A stretch of 64,000 nucleotides of DNA. Source: Acanthosepion esculentum (Eukaryota; Mollusca; Cephalopoda; Sepiida; Sepiidae). The translations under genes were made by a program, and so were the position numbers. Location of the stretch: positions 12,831,785 through 12,895,784 of the forward strand of contig OZ038482.1 of NCBI GenBank assembly GCA_964036315.1, given 5' to 3'. Below, in pieces: positions 10,136 through 22,300 of this stretch (positions are counted from its first letter, which is position 1; the number at the start of each line of letters is the position of its first letter). A model generated the notes under the pieces. That model had not been told where the DNA came from, did not search any database, and was given only the letters and a program-made list of their open reading frames with translations.

Positions 10136-12470
10136 AAAATAAAAAAAATAATCACAAATCTTTTTAGAAAGAACTTTTTAGAAAATATTTATGTCATTTG
10201 AACACAATTTTTCTGCTGAGAAATACATTACTAAACTCTTGTTATTATCACAATAATTTCTTTATTTCCAGGTTTAACACTTTTATGTGCAGGCATGTCC
10301 TTGGCCTCCTGGATTTTAATTTGTAGTTTTTCTTTTCTTCTCTTGAAATTTGATAGGGATTTTTTTTTGCTGTTGTTGTTTGTAAGAAAGAAAAAAAAAG
10401 AACCGAATAAGACGAAGAATAGAGTAGTCAAAAATTAACCATCTAAAATTGAAGCTATAGTCTTCTTGACTCTTGTACACAAGTCAAACGTACTAAATTG
10501 AATTCAACCATTTCACAGATATCTTGATTTACGTGTTTCGTGTGAATCCCACGTCGACGAATGCCGCTTTAAATTGACAAATCAAAAATGATTTATTGAC
10601 CAATCAAAACCTTCCACCTCAAGTTTATATAGATTTTTTTTTTTAAATATCAAGAAGCTTATGACAAAGCTTCAACAAGGGCTCAATTTTTTTAACTCAC
10701 GGAAAAAAAAAAAAAAAAACATAACTGAAATTTCCCCAACTCTTATTAATTAAAGTTAACAAGCGACTTGAGAATCTCCTAAGTATCGCCACGCTCAGCT
10801 AAAAAAAAAATTATCCGATGCTAACATGCTCTTTGCGGCTTTTTACAAATTACTCATATCTCATCTTTTTAAACTTCATTGGATTATTATCCAAATTAAA
10901 ACACACACACACAATATCTTTCTTTCCCTAATTCTGATTACATTTTTTAACGGAATATCTAAGTGTGACTATTTCAATAAGTTTTAAAAAAATAAACTAA
11001 ACAGAAGTCACGCAAGTTTCACTTTTTCCCCACATGGCAAAAAAATAAAATTTACGAATTACTCGATAGCTTTTATTTTTATTATTTTCTTTTCAAAATT
11101 AAAGTTTAAATTATGAGGACTCGCTTAAAAAAACTTCTTTTTAAATTTAGTTTTTAAAAAAAATTTTTTTTCTGAAAAATAACAATGTGAATAAAAATCG
11201 AAAATGAACCTTCACTTTTTCGCGGAAAAAAAATAGCATAGCACGATGAAAAAAGGCCCCAAATTCAATAAAAACAAAATTTTGTCATCAAAATGTTTAT
11301 GCTAATATTAAGAGGAAAGGCCAAAGTATTTTTTTATTATTTTTTGAAATTTTTAAATCCTTTCTAGCACGTTGGAAATCATAAAATGATTTGCATTTTA
11401 ATTTTAACTTAATTTATATTAAGGAAGCATGTCTGATTTTCCTCTCGGATCTAATTTTTGTAACTACAAAACAGTAAAGATACCTTTTCTTTTTTGGCAC
11501 TAAAAAAACATAAACATGAAAACATAATAAAACTCTGTAAAAAAAACACAAGTAAAAATCACTTTTTTCCTTCTTCCTCCGTAAAACACGCTTAACTCCA
11601 CTCGTAAAAAAATAAATAAATCGGCAGAGAATGGTATTAAATTAATATGAAAAATTAAATTTCTTTGGTTATTAAAAAAGGTTTTCTTTTAATTAATTCC
11701 AAATTAATTTTTCCTGATATTTCTTATTCTTTTCGGCTTACATTCATTATCGGGTTTTGAAATGTTCACGTTTTATTTCGTAATGTAAAAAGACCCACCC
11801 ACTCAGTCATGTTGACTCGGGCTTAATCCATTATTCTGTTATTCCGTACATAACATCAACTGTTAAACTGACATTCCTTAAAATTGGCGAGTTACTTCAA
11901 TGTCGTGAATAAAACTAAGTAATTAATGAATTAATTAAAAAAAAAATATCGTAATTTTACTAGTTTTGCAGCTGTAAATAAATATTTATTTATTATTTGA
12001 CATTAATTTTATTACTTTTTTACCTTATTATAGTTTTATACTTTCACCTTTCAATTACACACACCCACACATACATTGCGTTTATGTGGATAGTATACAA
12101 TTATAATTATATTAAAATATTACAGTTCAGTAATGTAAGTCACATTGTCACTAGTATATCAGTGATACAATCTGTTAATAATCCCTGTTAGTAATGAGAT
12201 ATGCCATTGTTATAGCAACAAGAGGCATTACTTTGTCGTGTCTACTAAAATATCAAATACAATATTTATAAACTAATCATACTCAAGAAAACACTTACAT
12301 CTTAAAACACACCAATAAAATCATAGATTACAAATCAGAATTTTTGTTGTATTAGTCATCATTATTTTTAGGTAGATACCAACCAAATATCATACGGATG
12401 TAGTAGAAGACATACTACGTGCCCTTTTGGGGCCAATTAGGAATAAATAAATAATTTAATTCTGGAGTCA
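10136..12470. other. Gene-free AT-rich stretch
   Basis: Dominated by A and T runs. A CpG-containing patch with a CCAAT box lies at about 10525-10610 (CACGTCGACGAATGCCGC, then GACCAATCAAAA), with a TTTATATA run just after it. The open frames at 10231-10431 and 11997-12191 are low complexity and not credible genes. No interspersed repeat is recognised in most of it. Confidence 0.5.
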
Positions 12471-12665
12471 ATTTTGTTCGGAAAAGTGTATAAAACACAC
12501 GACATCCGTTCCCAAACAGGATACACGCGGCTGTCACCAAACTCCATACAACTCTCGCTTATGATCTTCATGACCTCATGCTAAAAGCGGCAGCGTTGAC
12601 AAACTTCTGACTATGGCAACACCGCCAGCAGTAAGAAACAATTTCTATCTCTCGTATCCGCTTTT
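12470..12665. promoter_or_regulatory. CpG-enriched island-like patch
   Basis: About 10 CpG dinucleotides fall within 190 bases, much denser than in the surrounding AT-rich DNA (for example ACACGCGGCTG and AGCGGCAGCGTTG). It could be a promoter or untranslated first exon of an unseen gene on either strand. No open frame or splice pattern settles this. Confidence 0.25.
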
Positions 12666-13132
12666 ACTATGAATCACGCACACACATGTTGACTTTTTCA
12701 TACAAACACACATATCACAACATTTTATTGTTTCTCACATACATACACAAAGACAGTTTATTTCATTTCAGAACTTTATTATTTACCCAAACAAAAAGAC
12801 ATTACTTTCCAATCTATCATCAACTGCTTGTATTATTGTCGCTATATTAAATTAATGTTTATTTGTTGAAACTACGTTGTCTTTTCTACTGAATTTTATT
12901 CCTTCAATGAAAATCATATGATTATTCTAGACGGCCAAATTACAAGCGATTCTTGTTATAGAATCAAATCCTGACACTCCAAATTTTAACATTCAATGGA
13001 AAACCAAGTAGAAGGATTCCTACAACTTCACTAAAAGAGACAAACATCATTTTTAACCTTTCATAATTAAAAAAAAATTATTCATTTCTTGAAATGATTT
13101 TGAAATTATCATCAATGAGGTATTGTAAAACA
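12666..13132. other. Spacer without a recognised gene
   Basis: AT-rich DNA with CACACA and ACATACATACAC short runs. Nothing else seen. Confidence 0.5.
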
Positions 13133-13270
13133 TGAATAACAGAAAACAAACACCATGCATACAAGTCAGCCAAGTTTACTGTACTGTTTTATTCATGATT
13201 CACAAAGTCAACCTTTTTTTTACACAAAGAGTGACAGTGAAATTAAGATCATATCATTACCTCTCCCCTT
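13133..13270 (+). repeat. Direct repeat, copy 1 (partner at 15125-15245)
   Basis: Shares AACAAACACCATGCAT, GTTTTATTCATGATTCACAA and AAAGTCAACCT with 15125-15245, about 2 kb downstream in the same orientation. Family unknown. Confidence 0.6.
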
Positions 13271-13714
13271 TTTATAAACATTTATTTAATTATTCATTCA
13301 TTCATTTTAAGTACTTCACACTCCAATGTCCTTCATTATTTCACAGGTTGTATTTTGTAGCAGGCCTTATGATGCAACCTGATAATGGGGTTCTACTTGG
13401 TGTATTGTCATTACAGAGATTGTTATTAGGGTGTTTTGTGGGACCTGTTTCTCACATAGATTAGAGGTTTGGGAGTTGGTGGGGTTGAAGGTGTTGCTGT
13501 TTTATTTGGGTTTAATGGTTGGTTTGAATTGATCTCTCTGGAAGCGTCTTCAGGAGAGGATTTTTGGAAAAGTAATAGCTGACATTCCAAAGCTGAAGCA
13601 TTAGACTTGAACGGGTTCCTTTCAGATGTCATCAATTTCTGCAAATGAATTATCCTGTTGGCCTTTACAAAATATATGACCATTGTTCAGTACAGGCTTG
13701 CATAACAACTGCAG
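13271..13714. other. Spacer without a recognised gene
   Basis: Two overlapping open frames on opposite strands (to 13464 and 13426-13683) show no recognisable domain. They are treated as chance frames. Confidence 0.45.
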
Positions 13715-13719
13715 ATGTC

Positions 13720-13990
13720 CATCTCTTTGTATCTTGATTTTGTACTTGGACACACTATTTCCCAGGGGTATTTGCACATAAGTGACTATAACGAACCCAA
13801 TTGGAATTGGAACTCAGTGTTTAACAATTCTGAGCCATTATACATTACACCACCTGCATGTCCAAGCTTACAGCACCTAGTATTTCCAAGTGGTTACCCA
13901 TTTAGGTAAGGATCAGGCTCAATGTTGCTTAACTTCTGTAATCATGTGGGAACTGGTGTTTCAACATGATGTGGCCATAAGTTGGCTCAA
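13720..13990 (-). repeat. 5S rRNA-derived SINE (SINE3-like), copy on minus strand
   Basis: On the minus strand, from about 13985 to 13868, the sequence follows 5S rRNA: ATGGCCACATCATGTTGAAA, GATTACAGAAGTTAAGC, CTAAATGGGTAACC and TTGGAAATACTAGGTGCTGT. A body follows with TTCCAATTCCAATTGGGTTC and TGCAAATACCCCTGGG. The same head plus body occurs at 34142-34400, so this is a mobile family and not a lone 5S pseudogene. The 5S part has several substitutions and is not a working rRNA gene. Confidence 0.7.
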
Positions 13991-14320
13991 GATTAACATT
14001 GTTCTATTGTCCCAGAGATGTTTGGAACAACTAGATGGGGGGCTGATATAAAACATTTAATTAAAATCCCATTATATTTCTTTTTTAAAATAAACAAAAT
14101 TCTTCTGATCAATAGTCAAGAACTTTTAATCAATGGAGCACACACAGACACACACACGCAAAATGGCTGCTGTTGTCAGAGGCATGAGCAAATTGTTGTA
14201 CCATCTATGCAGCTGGAGGATTCTGCAGTTCTCCCTGTTAGGTTGGCATTATAGATGCTCAATCTACACCTCTGTACTTGAAGTCAACAGATCCAATGAC
14301 TAGAATCTATGACCACTGCT

Positions 14321-15000
14321 TGGTTTGGTTTGTTTTATGGCATACCAACCTCAATGGGTTATTTAATGCCAACAACATTTTTATTGCTGGTAATATTTTT
14401 TCTTCAAAAATGTATTGCTGGTAATATATTTTTTTCAAAAATGTTTGCTGGTAATATATTTTTAAAAAAATGTATAGCTGGTTATTTTTTTTTTCAAAAA
14501 TGTATAACTCGTAATTTTTTTTTCAAAAATGTATAACTGATAATGTTTTAAAAATATGTATTGCTGGTAATATTTTTTTTCATAAATGTATTGCTGGTAA
14601 TATTTTTTTTCAAAAATATATTTCTGGTAAAATTTTTTTTCAAAAATGTATAGCTGGTAATATTTTAAAAAAAAAATGTATAGCTGGTAATAATGTATTG
14701 CTGGTAATATTTTTTTCAAAAATTTATTGCTGGTAATAATTTTTTCAAAAAAGTATTTTTGGTATTTAAACCTATTTTTTCACTTTCATGGTGTTTTGAC
14801 CCCAGTTTGGGGGTTAACTATTTGTCCATAGGTGGGACCCTAACAGGTGCTATCACCTTGGGTCAGGTTGAACCTGGGAACACCAGCAATTAAGAGGTGG
14901 TTCCACACTCCTCAAAACCTCCTGATCAGAGGCCTTGCTGTTGGACATAATTTATCATCTTACCCAGGACATAGATGTAATTTATCGTTGTACCCAGGAA
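14321..15000 (+). repeat. Family A interspersed repeat, long copy
   Basis: Begins TGGTTTGGTTTGTTTTATGG and GGTTATTTAATGCC, then holds a minisatellite at 14380-14765. The right part runs CAGTTTGGGGGTTAACTATT, CTAACAGGTGCTATCACC, AATTAAGAGGTGGTTCCAC and AGAGGCCTTGCTGTTGGACA and ends in two CCCAGGA segments. The copy at 43935-44398 has the same order on the minus strand. No open frame of note and no terminal inverted repeats were found, so the class is unknown. It is probably non-autonomous. Confidence 0.7.
14380..14765 (+). repeat. Minisatellite inside family A, about 13 units of 28-33 bp
   Basis: Units follow TTTTTCAAAAATGTATTGCTGGTAATA with changes in the length of the T run and in GTATTG versus GTATAG. 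The length changes keep reading frames drifting, which gives the FFKKMF-like open frames on both strands. Confidence 0.85.
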
Positions 15001-15124
15001 AGTATGGCCACTGCAATTCCACAGCAACAAAACATGTTTTCAGAAGAAGAAATGATATAAGAAAACAGTGTCACGGTTGGCAGCTGAAATAAACCTGCCA
15101 CTGCTACCATTTAAACATATTTGC

Positions 15125-15245
15125 TAATAACAGGCAACAAACACCATGCATTTAGTAGTCAGCCTGCATGTTTTATTCATGATCCACAAAGTCAACCTCT
15201 TTTACATAGAGAATGACAGGCATTAGAGAGATGTCATCTCATCCT
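15125..15245 (+). repeat. Direct repeat, copy 2 (partner at 13133-13270)
   Basis: Shares CAACAAACACCATGCAT, TTTTATTCATGATCCACAAA and a CAGGCATTAGAGAGATGTCA-type tail with the first copy. Confidence 0.6.
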
Positions 15246-16800
15246 CAAGTAACCTTTGTTGCCCTCCCATTTACCAATGGATCTTTTAGTCCTCCCAACA
15301 AAGCAAGATTGTCTCAGTGTCATGGCTGCCCACTTAAGCATGATGATTCTGACCCAAAGATAAGTTCTGTTGCTTTGATTCCTCAGCTATAACTACAATG
15401 AATAATCATCCACCTTGAGTCTTGTATCTGGTGAAAGATGTAAAAAAAAAAAAGCCACAAACAACAACATTGAGTTAAACTGTGGAGAATAGTAGGTTAT
15501 TACTTATGGGTGTTATTTTTTGTGGGCTCATGTAGTAGGGAACGAGAATGTAATTATATATGTATACAAGTTATGGATGTCTTGTATCCATTTGTAGTAG
15601 CTGCCACTTGACCATGTGGTGAAGGAAAGTATGTTTGTTTTCAATAGAGCAAGGAACAGTTTAGCTATGTAAGGCTGCTAGCTAGTCATGCAAATGTATT
15701 TCATCTCTAGGTATGTTATGATGACTGCATCATCAGAGAATGGAAAAAAATGAATTTATTAACTGGTTTTGGTTGATTTTCCATCTATTTGAGAGCAGTG
15801 AGTTTAATCATACTAGGTGCTCCATATTTATGAGCAATGAATTCGATCCTCAGTAGGTGCCCCACACTTATAAATGTCATTCTCATTGGGTGCCCAACAA
15901 TTATGGCCTTATGTCAAGCTAAGCCAAGTTTAGCCAAATAATAACAGAGAAAAGAAATCTGTCTGACTATTTCTGTTAACATAACTTTAATGAAATAAAT
16001 TATAAGTCAAGATCAAAATGTAGTACCTGTTTTGGGGGTATTTTTCTTCTTAATTTCAATGAAAGGCCATTTTAACAACAGTTTTAAAAAAATCTACTTG
16101 CTTTTGAAACGATCAAACATTTAGCTAACTTTGGGAAAACATCTCAGTAAATATGTGCAATTTTATGAAAATACCTCAGTATATTTCATGAAAATAAATT
16201 TCATGAAAATACTTCAGTAATTTTAAAACTCTAAGAAAGCATCCACCTCCTCCGCTCAAATATTTTTGTTTTTTTGTGAAAATTGATTTCATGTTCACAT
16301 TGATGAAGCCATTTTATTATTATTTGCAGCACACCAACGGAATGATGCAAATGTAGCAATATGCAGAGCCTATCATGATATATCCAGTTTGATAAAGATG
16401 TATACCAAGTACATGCATCACAGCCAAATGACAGGTTTTTGATCGGGTAATCCAGTCTGCTTAGGTGGTTTCTAATTGAGGACATTCTCATGTAACTATA
16501 TATGTCTTGGCTGCCTCATCTTTCAGATATTAAAAAAAAGTCCTCTTCACACTTAACAGATGAATGGAAATGCAGAATGAGTCACCTTCCCAGGGGGACA
16601 TGCCCAACTGATTCAAGTCAGGCAAGTGGCAAGCAAATCTGTGCTTCTGAATCAGATATTTATTGTAGCCCATTTTCATTCACCAAGACAAAATATACAC
16701 ACCACCATTATTATTATTATATTAAGGTGCATGAAAAGTATTTTCATTTTTACAGACCTTGCCTTGAACGTATTTCATGTACACATTGAATGATAATCTA
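15246..16800. other. Spacer without a recognised gene
   Basis: Near 15795-15900 there are three degenerate direct repeats of a TAGGTGC(T/C)CCA(T/C)ACTTAT-like segment. The open frames at 16231-16491 (minus) and 16502-16789 (plus) have no recognisable domain. An (ATT)n run is at about 16707-16719. Confidence 0.45.
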
Positions 16801-16804
16801 GGCT

Positions 16805-17770
16805 TTTTTTAATCATTTCACCCAAAGCAAGGCAATAAAGCCTCTTAAGTGCAAATGGTTACTCAGTGTTAGAGAATATGAGAAAAAAAAAACACTATTA
16901 AGGAGAGAGAACAATAAAAGAACAAGAAGAAGACAATAGATAATAATTGCATTTAAATTTTTGAAAATCAAACTTGACTGGGAAGCAAGAAGCCGGAAGA
17001 GAGTTCCAAATGCAAGAAATTTGAGATAAGAAACTGTTAGCATAGAACTAGCCATTTCAAGTGTAAAATGATGAGACCTTGCCTCCAATCTAGTACTGCG
17101 CTTAAATTCATAGAGTCTAGGTACCATAGAGGAAAGTTCACGAGAACAATTACCATGAAAGTATTTCAAGAAAAGGCAGAGGGAAGCTACATTATGGCAG
17201 TGGGAAAGTGACTGAAGCCGAGATGCCAGGTCAGGATCAATAACATTGCAGATTCTTCTTTGGATTTCATCAAGAATCCCTAAATATATAACATGAGTAC
17301 CAGGCCATATGTGGTATCAATATCCAAAGCATGAATGAATGATAGACTTATAAATAGGTAAGATAGATTCTGGCAAAAAGAAATTGTCTAGCATGACACG
17401 GAACCAAGTTTCCTAGCAGCAGACCTTGCAATTGGTTCAATATAAAATTTCCACTTCATGACAGTGGAAAATGTGAGTTCAAGAAGCTGCATACAGTCAC
17501 TCTCCTGGAGGTGAGCATCAGCCAAGCTGATGGAAGCTACAAGGGTTCTCTCAGGTGATTAAAAGAAGGCAGTTTCGTTTTGGAAGGGTTAAAATTAACA
17601 AGCCATTCTTTGTCCCAGTTAACAACAGAATGTAGATCATTTTTCAGTTCACTTTTCAATTTGGCTTTATGTCTCCGTGATATTATAAATATTTGTGTTC
17701 CTTTTGTCTGGTTTTCACATGTCCGCACATTGAGAGCACCTCTCTTGACTGAGAGAAACATTAGTGTCAT
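16805..17770 (-). pseudogene. Decayed non-LTR retrotransposon, 3' half with tail
   Basis: Read on the minus strand it starts with the reverse-transcriptase segment WLVNFNPSKTKL (about 17600). It then degenerates through frameshifts and resumes with YFHGNCSRELSSMVPRLYEF at about 17165-17105, a conserved segment near the C terminus of jockey/CR1-like polymerases. It ends with a gene-derived tail reading IALLWVK and a short A run (TTTTTTT on the plus strand at 16805-16811), as expected of the 3' end of such an element. Stops and frame shifts abolish any product. It belongs to the same family as the fragments at both window edges. Confidence 0.75.
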
Positions 17771-18051
17771 ATAGCTCTCCCAGCACCAGACCCATGCTGA
17801 CTTTTGGCTAATACCTGCCCAGTATCATTCATATACAAATAGGCAGTGCCACCTATTCTAAGTAGAAGGTCTTCTATTAACAGTCTATTGTGGAAGAGGA
17901 CACAACTCCTGGTGCTTATATAGCTCTCCCAGTCCCAGACCCACACTGGCTATTGTCTAATAGCTGCCTAGTATTGTTCATATGCAAATAGGCAGCGCCA
18001 CCTACTCTCAAGAGCCCATTGTGGAAGGGGAGACAACTCCTGGTGCTTACA
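17771..18051. repeat. Tandem duplication with a 149-bp period
   Basis: ATAGCTCTCCCAG at 17771 recurs at 17920. Both units carry CAAATAGGCAG(T/C)GCCACCTA and end in ACAACTCCTGGTGCTTA. The copies are clearly diverged, so the duplication is old. It sits exactly at the upstream edge of the LINE fragment. Confidence 0.8.
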
Positions 18052-18552
18052 GCACCATATACAACCAACTCTGAGTCTTTTATCAGGCTGAAATATTCTT
18101 TTTTATAATATTGTCTGCAGAATATATAAATGTATGTATAGATATTGTATATATAATATGATTATCAATAATATTGAGTTCCCCTTTTTGTTTCAGATAT
18201 TATAATGGTGGATACAATTATTGTGATTCTGGTAATTTTGAGATAGTTATTTTAGACCGAGCCTGAAAACCAACAAAAGTTGTTCATAGTATGTGGAAAG
18301 GGAAAATAAATTAATATTTGACTCTCTTCAGAAGCATTTTATATAGATATAAAATGAAAATGTATCTGAACACCCTGTCATATATTTCAGAAGCAAATAT
18401 ATTGATTGACTGAAAGTAAGGATGTCATTGTCTTAGTTATGGATTTATAGGCCACAACATAGTTAATACACTAGCCTCATAGATCATTACTCGTAAGGAA
18501 TGAGTTCTGCTTTCTCTGGACACCTTGAGACAATCAAAGCTAAAATTATAAA
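18052..18552. other. Spacer before the Tigger element, with a tRNA-like remnant
   Basis: At about 18450-18520, GTTAATACACTAGCCTCATA and a GGAATGAGTTCTGC segment are spaced like A and B boxes of a tRNA-derived SINE, weakly. The remainder is AT-rich without a gene. Confidence 0.3.
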
Positions 18553-18554
18553 TA

Positions 18555-18577
18555 CAGTAGAATCCCTGACAACCGGA
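18555..18577 (+). repeat. Left terminal inverted repeat of the Tigger element
   Basis: CAGTAGAATCCCTGACAACC then GGA. It agrees with the inward-read right end at about 17 of 23 positions and fits the Tigger terminal pattern (CAGTAGAATCTCG...TCCGGA). Just inside, TCCTGATATGAGAAATTGG (18590-18608) looks like a diverged array unit in the opposite orientation. Confidence 0.8.
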
Positions 18578-18783
18578 CTAAGAAGGCCTTCCTGATATGA
18601 GAAATTGGTTACAAAGTCTACATATGAAGGCTTATATTTAAATTAAAATAAAGGAACTGAAATCAGGTTTAACATTTATTTTCAATGTTTTCTAATAAAC
18701 GAAATAAGCTAATGGTGAGCGAAATATAATGGAATTGATTTTAAGGAAAAAGAAATAAATTATTTAATGTTAATGAAAATTCA

Positions 18784-19252
18784 TTAAATTAAGTCAGCCA
18801 CGTATGCAAAACAAATAATGTAACGAGGATTTCTTAATTGCTGTTGCATGATGATTCTTGCTCTTCTAATGTCATTCTCAACTTTTTCTGCATTTCGTTT
18901 TTGCTTATGTTCTTGAAATTTTTTAAACAAGTGTGTGTTATTGCAAGTGTCATAACTGAATGCTGGCTTTCTTTCCATAAAACAGACAACCTTTTCAATA
19001 GCTTTTTCAATTTCAGTCCAGGTTTCATCACAATCATGTTTTTTATTTCCTTGTTCATTGTGACAGTGTGAATGCTGGAGAATATCTTTTTATATCATAC
19101 AATGTTGACTTTCCTATGTTGAACTCAGCCATTAGTTACAATGAACTTCCACCAGCATCTAGTCTGTTTAAAATTTCAACATTTTATGATAACTCCAAAG
19201 TAATTTTTTACCTCTTATTCACATCATCTTTTGAACCAATACAAGCCATTAG
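18784..19252 (-). pseudogene. Pogo/Tigger-like transposase remnant: N-terminal HTH joined to C-terminal tail
   Basis: From the ATG at 19249 (minus strand) the frame reads MACIGSKDDVNKR, a stop, KITLELS, a stop, NVEILNRLDAGGSSL, a stop, then MAEFNIGKSTLYDIKR. This is the CENP-B/psq-type helix-turn-helix that opens Tigger transposases, with three in-frame stops. About 40 codons later, in a shifted frame, comes TWTEIEKAIEKVVCFMERKP and HLFKKFQEHKQKRNAEKVEN. That resembles the family's C-terminal acidic and basic helical tail. The second DNA-binding domain and the whole DDE catalytic domain (about 300 residues) are absent. Transcription would run from the array side toward the left terminal repeat. 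The HTH call is firm and the C-terminal call is moderate. Confidence 0.7.
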
Positions 19253-19363
19253 GGTGAAATAAGCATAAGCAATTATCCAAAGTAATTTTCCTTAAAAACA
19301 GAAATTTCAAATCAGTTACATATCAAGCAAATAGTTCAAATATACACAACAAAATCATGTCAG

Positions 19364-22300
19364 GATATGCAGAATTCCAGATATGAGGGATTCCAGATAT
19401 TAGGGATTCCGGATATGAGGGATTCCAGATGTGAGGGATTACGGATATGAGGGATTACGGATATGAGAGATTCCAGATATGAGGCATTACAGATATGAGG
19501 GATTACGGATATGAGGGATTATGGATATGAGTGATTACAGATATGAGGGATTATGGATAAGAGAGATTACAGATATGAGGGATTACAGATATGAAGGATT
19601 ACGGATATGAGGGATTACAGATATGAGGGATTACAGATATGAGGGATTACGGATATGAGGGATTACAGATATGAGGGATTACAGATATGAGGGATTACGG
19701 ATATGAGAGATTCCAGATATGAGGGATTCCAGATATGCGGGATTATGGATATGAGGGATTACGGATACGAGAGATTCCAGAGATGAGGGATTATGGATAT
19801 GAGGGATTATGGATATGAGGGATTGCAGATATGCGGGATTATGGATATGAGGGATTCCGGATATGAGAGATTCCAGATATGAGGGATTATGGATATGAGG
19901 GATTACGGATATGAGGGATTCCAGATATGAGGGATTCCAGATATGCGGGATTATGGATATGAGGGATTACGGATATGAGGGATTCCAGATATGAGGGATT
20001 CCAGATATAAGGGATTACAGATATGAGGGATTATGGATATGAGGGATTACGGATATGAGGGTTTCCATATATGAGGGATTCCAGATATAAGGGATTACAG
20101 ATATGAGAGATTCCGGATATGAGAGATTCCAGATATGAGGGATTATGGATATGAGGGATTACGAATATGAGGGATTCCGGATATGAGGAATTCCAGATAT
20201 GAGGGATTACAGATATGAGAGTTTCCATATATGAGGGGTTCCAGATATAAGGGATTACAGATATGAGGGATTCCAGATATGAGGGATTACGGGTATGAGG
20301 GATTACGGGTATGAGGGATTCCAGATATGAGGGATTCCAGATATGAGGGATTACGGATATGAGGGATTATGGATATGAGGGATTCCGGATATGAGGGATT
20401 CCGGATATGAGGGATTCCGGATATGAGGGATTCCAGATATGAGGGATTCCAGATATGAGGGATTACGGATATGAGGGATTCCGGATATGAGGGATTCCAG
20501 ATATGAGGGATTACGGATATGAGGGATTATGGATATGAGGGATTACGGATATGAGGGATTCCAGATATGAGGGATTCCGGATATGAGGGATTCCAGATAT
20601 GAGGGATTCCAGATATAAGGGATTACAGATATGAAGGATTACGGATATGAGAGATTCCAGATATGAGGGATTCCAGATATGCGGGATTATGGATATGAGG
20701 GATTACGGATATGAGGGATTCCAGATATGAGGGATTCCGGATATGAGGGATTCCAGATATGAGGGATTACGGATATGAGGGATTCCGGATATGAGGGATT
20801 CCAGATATGAGGGATTCCAGATATGAGGGATTACGGATATGAGGGATTCCAGATATGAGGGATTACGGATATGAGGGATTATGGATATGAGGGATTACGG
20901 ATATGAGGGATTCCAGATATTAGGGATTCCGGATATGAGGGATTCCAGATATGAGGGATTACTGATATGAGGGATTCCGGATATGAGGGATTCCAGATAT
21001 GAGGGATTCCAGATATGAGGGATTACGGATATGAGGGATTCCAGATATGAGGGATTACGGATATGAGGGATTCCAGATATGAGGGATTCCGGATATGACG
21101 GATTCCAGATATGAGGGATTACGGATATGAGGGATTCCGGATATGAGGGATTCCAGATATGAGGGATTCCGGATATGAGGGATTCCGGATATGAGGGATT
21201 CCGGATATGAGGGATTCCAGATATGAGGGATTACGGATATGAGGGATTACGGATATGAGGGATTACGGATATGAGGGATTCCAGATATGAGGGATTCCGG
21301 ATATGAGGGATTCCAGATATGAGGGATTACGGATATGAGGGATTCCGGATATGAGGGATTCAAGATATGAGGGATTCCAGATATGAGGGATTACGGATAT
21401 GAGGGATTCCGGATATGAGGGATTCCAGATATGAGGGATTACGGATATGAGGGATTCCGGATATGAGGGATTCCGGATATGAGGGATTACGGATATGAGG
21501 GATTATGGATATGAGGGATTACGGATATGAGGGATTCCAGATATGAGGGATTCCGGATATGAGGGATTCCAGATATGAGGGATTCCAGATATAAGGGATT
21601 ACAGATATGAAGGATTACGGATATGAGAGATTCCAGATATGAGGGATTCCAGATATGCGGGATTATGGATATGAGGGATTACGGATATGAGGGATTCCAG
21701 ATATGAGGGATTCCGGATATGAGGGATTCCAGATATGAGGGATTACGGATATGAGGGATTCCGGATATGAGGGATTCCAGATATGAGGGATTCCAGATAT
21801 GAGGGATTACGGATATGAGGGATTACAGATATGAGGGATTACAGATATGAGGGATTACGGATATGAGGGATTACAGATATGAGGGATTACAGATATGAGG
21901 GATTACGGATATGAGAGATTCCAGATATGAGGGATTCCAGATATGCGGGATTATGGATATGAGGGATTACGGATACGAGAGATTCCAGAGATGAGGGATT
22001 ATGGATATGAGGGATTATGGATATGAGGGATTATGGATATGAGGGATTGCAGATATGCGGGATTATGGATATGAGGGATTCCGGATATGAGAGATTCCAG
22101 ATATGAGGGATTATGGATATGAGGGATTACGGATATGAGGGATTCCAGATATGAGGGATTCCAGATATGCGGGATTATGGATATGAGGGATTACGGATAT
22201 GAGGGATTCCAGATATGAGGGATTCCAGATATAAGGGATTACAGATATGAGGGATTATGGATATGAGGGATTACGGATATGAGGGATTCCAGATATTAGG

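Noticed and set aside
14309..14719. FFKKM- and YYQLYIF-type open frames
   Set aside because: Readings of the family A minisatellite on both strands.
20031..20228. 65-residue minus-strand frame in the satellite
   Set aside because: A shadow of the 16-bp repeat. It persists only where local variants happen to avoid stops.
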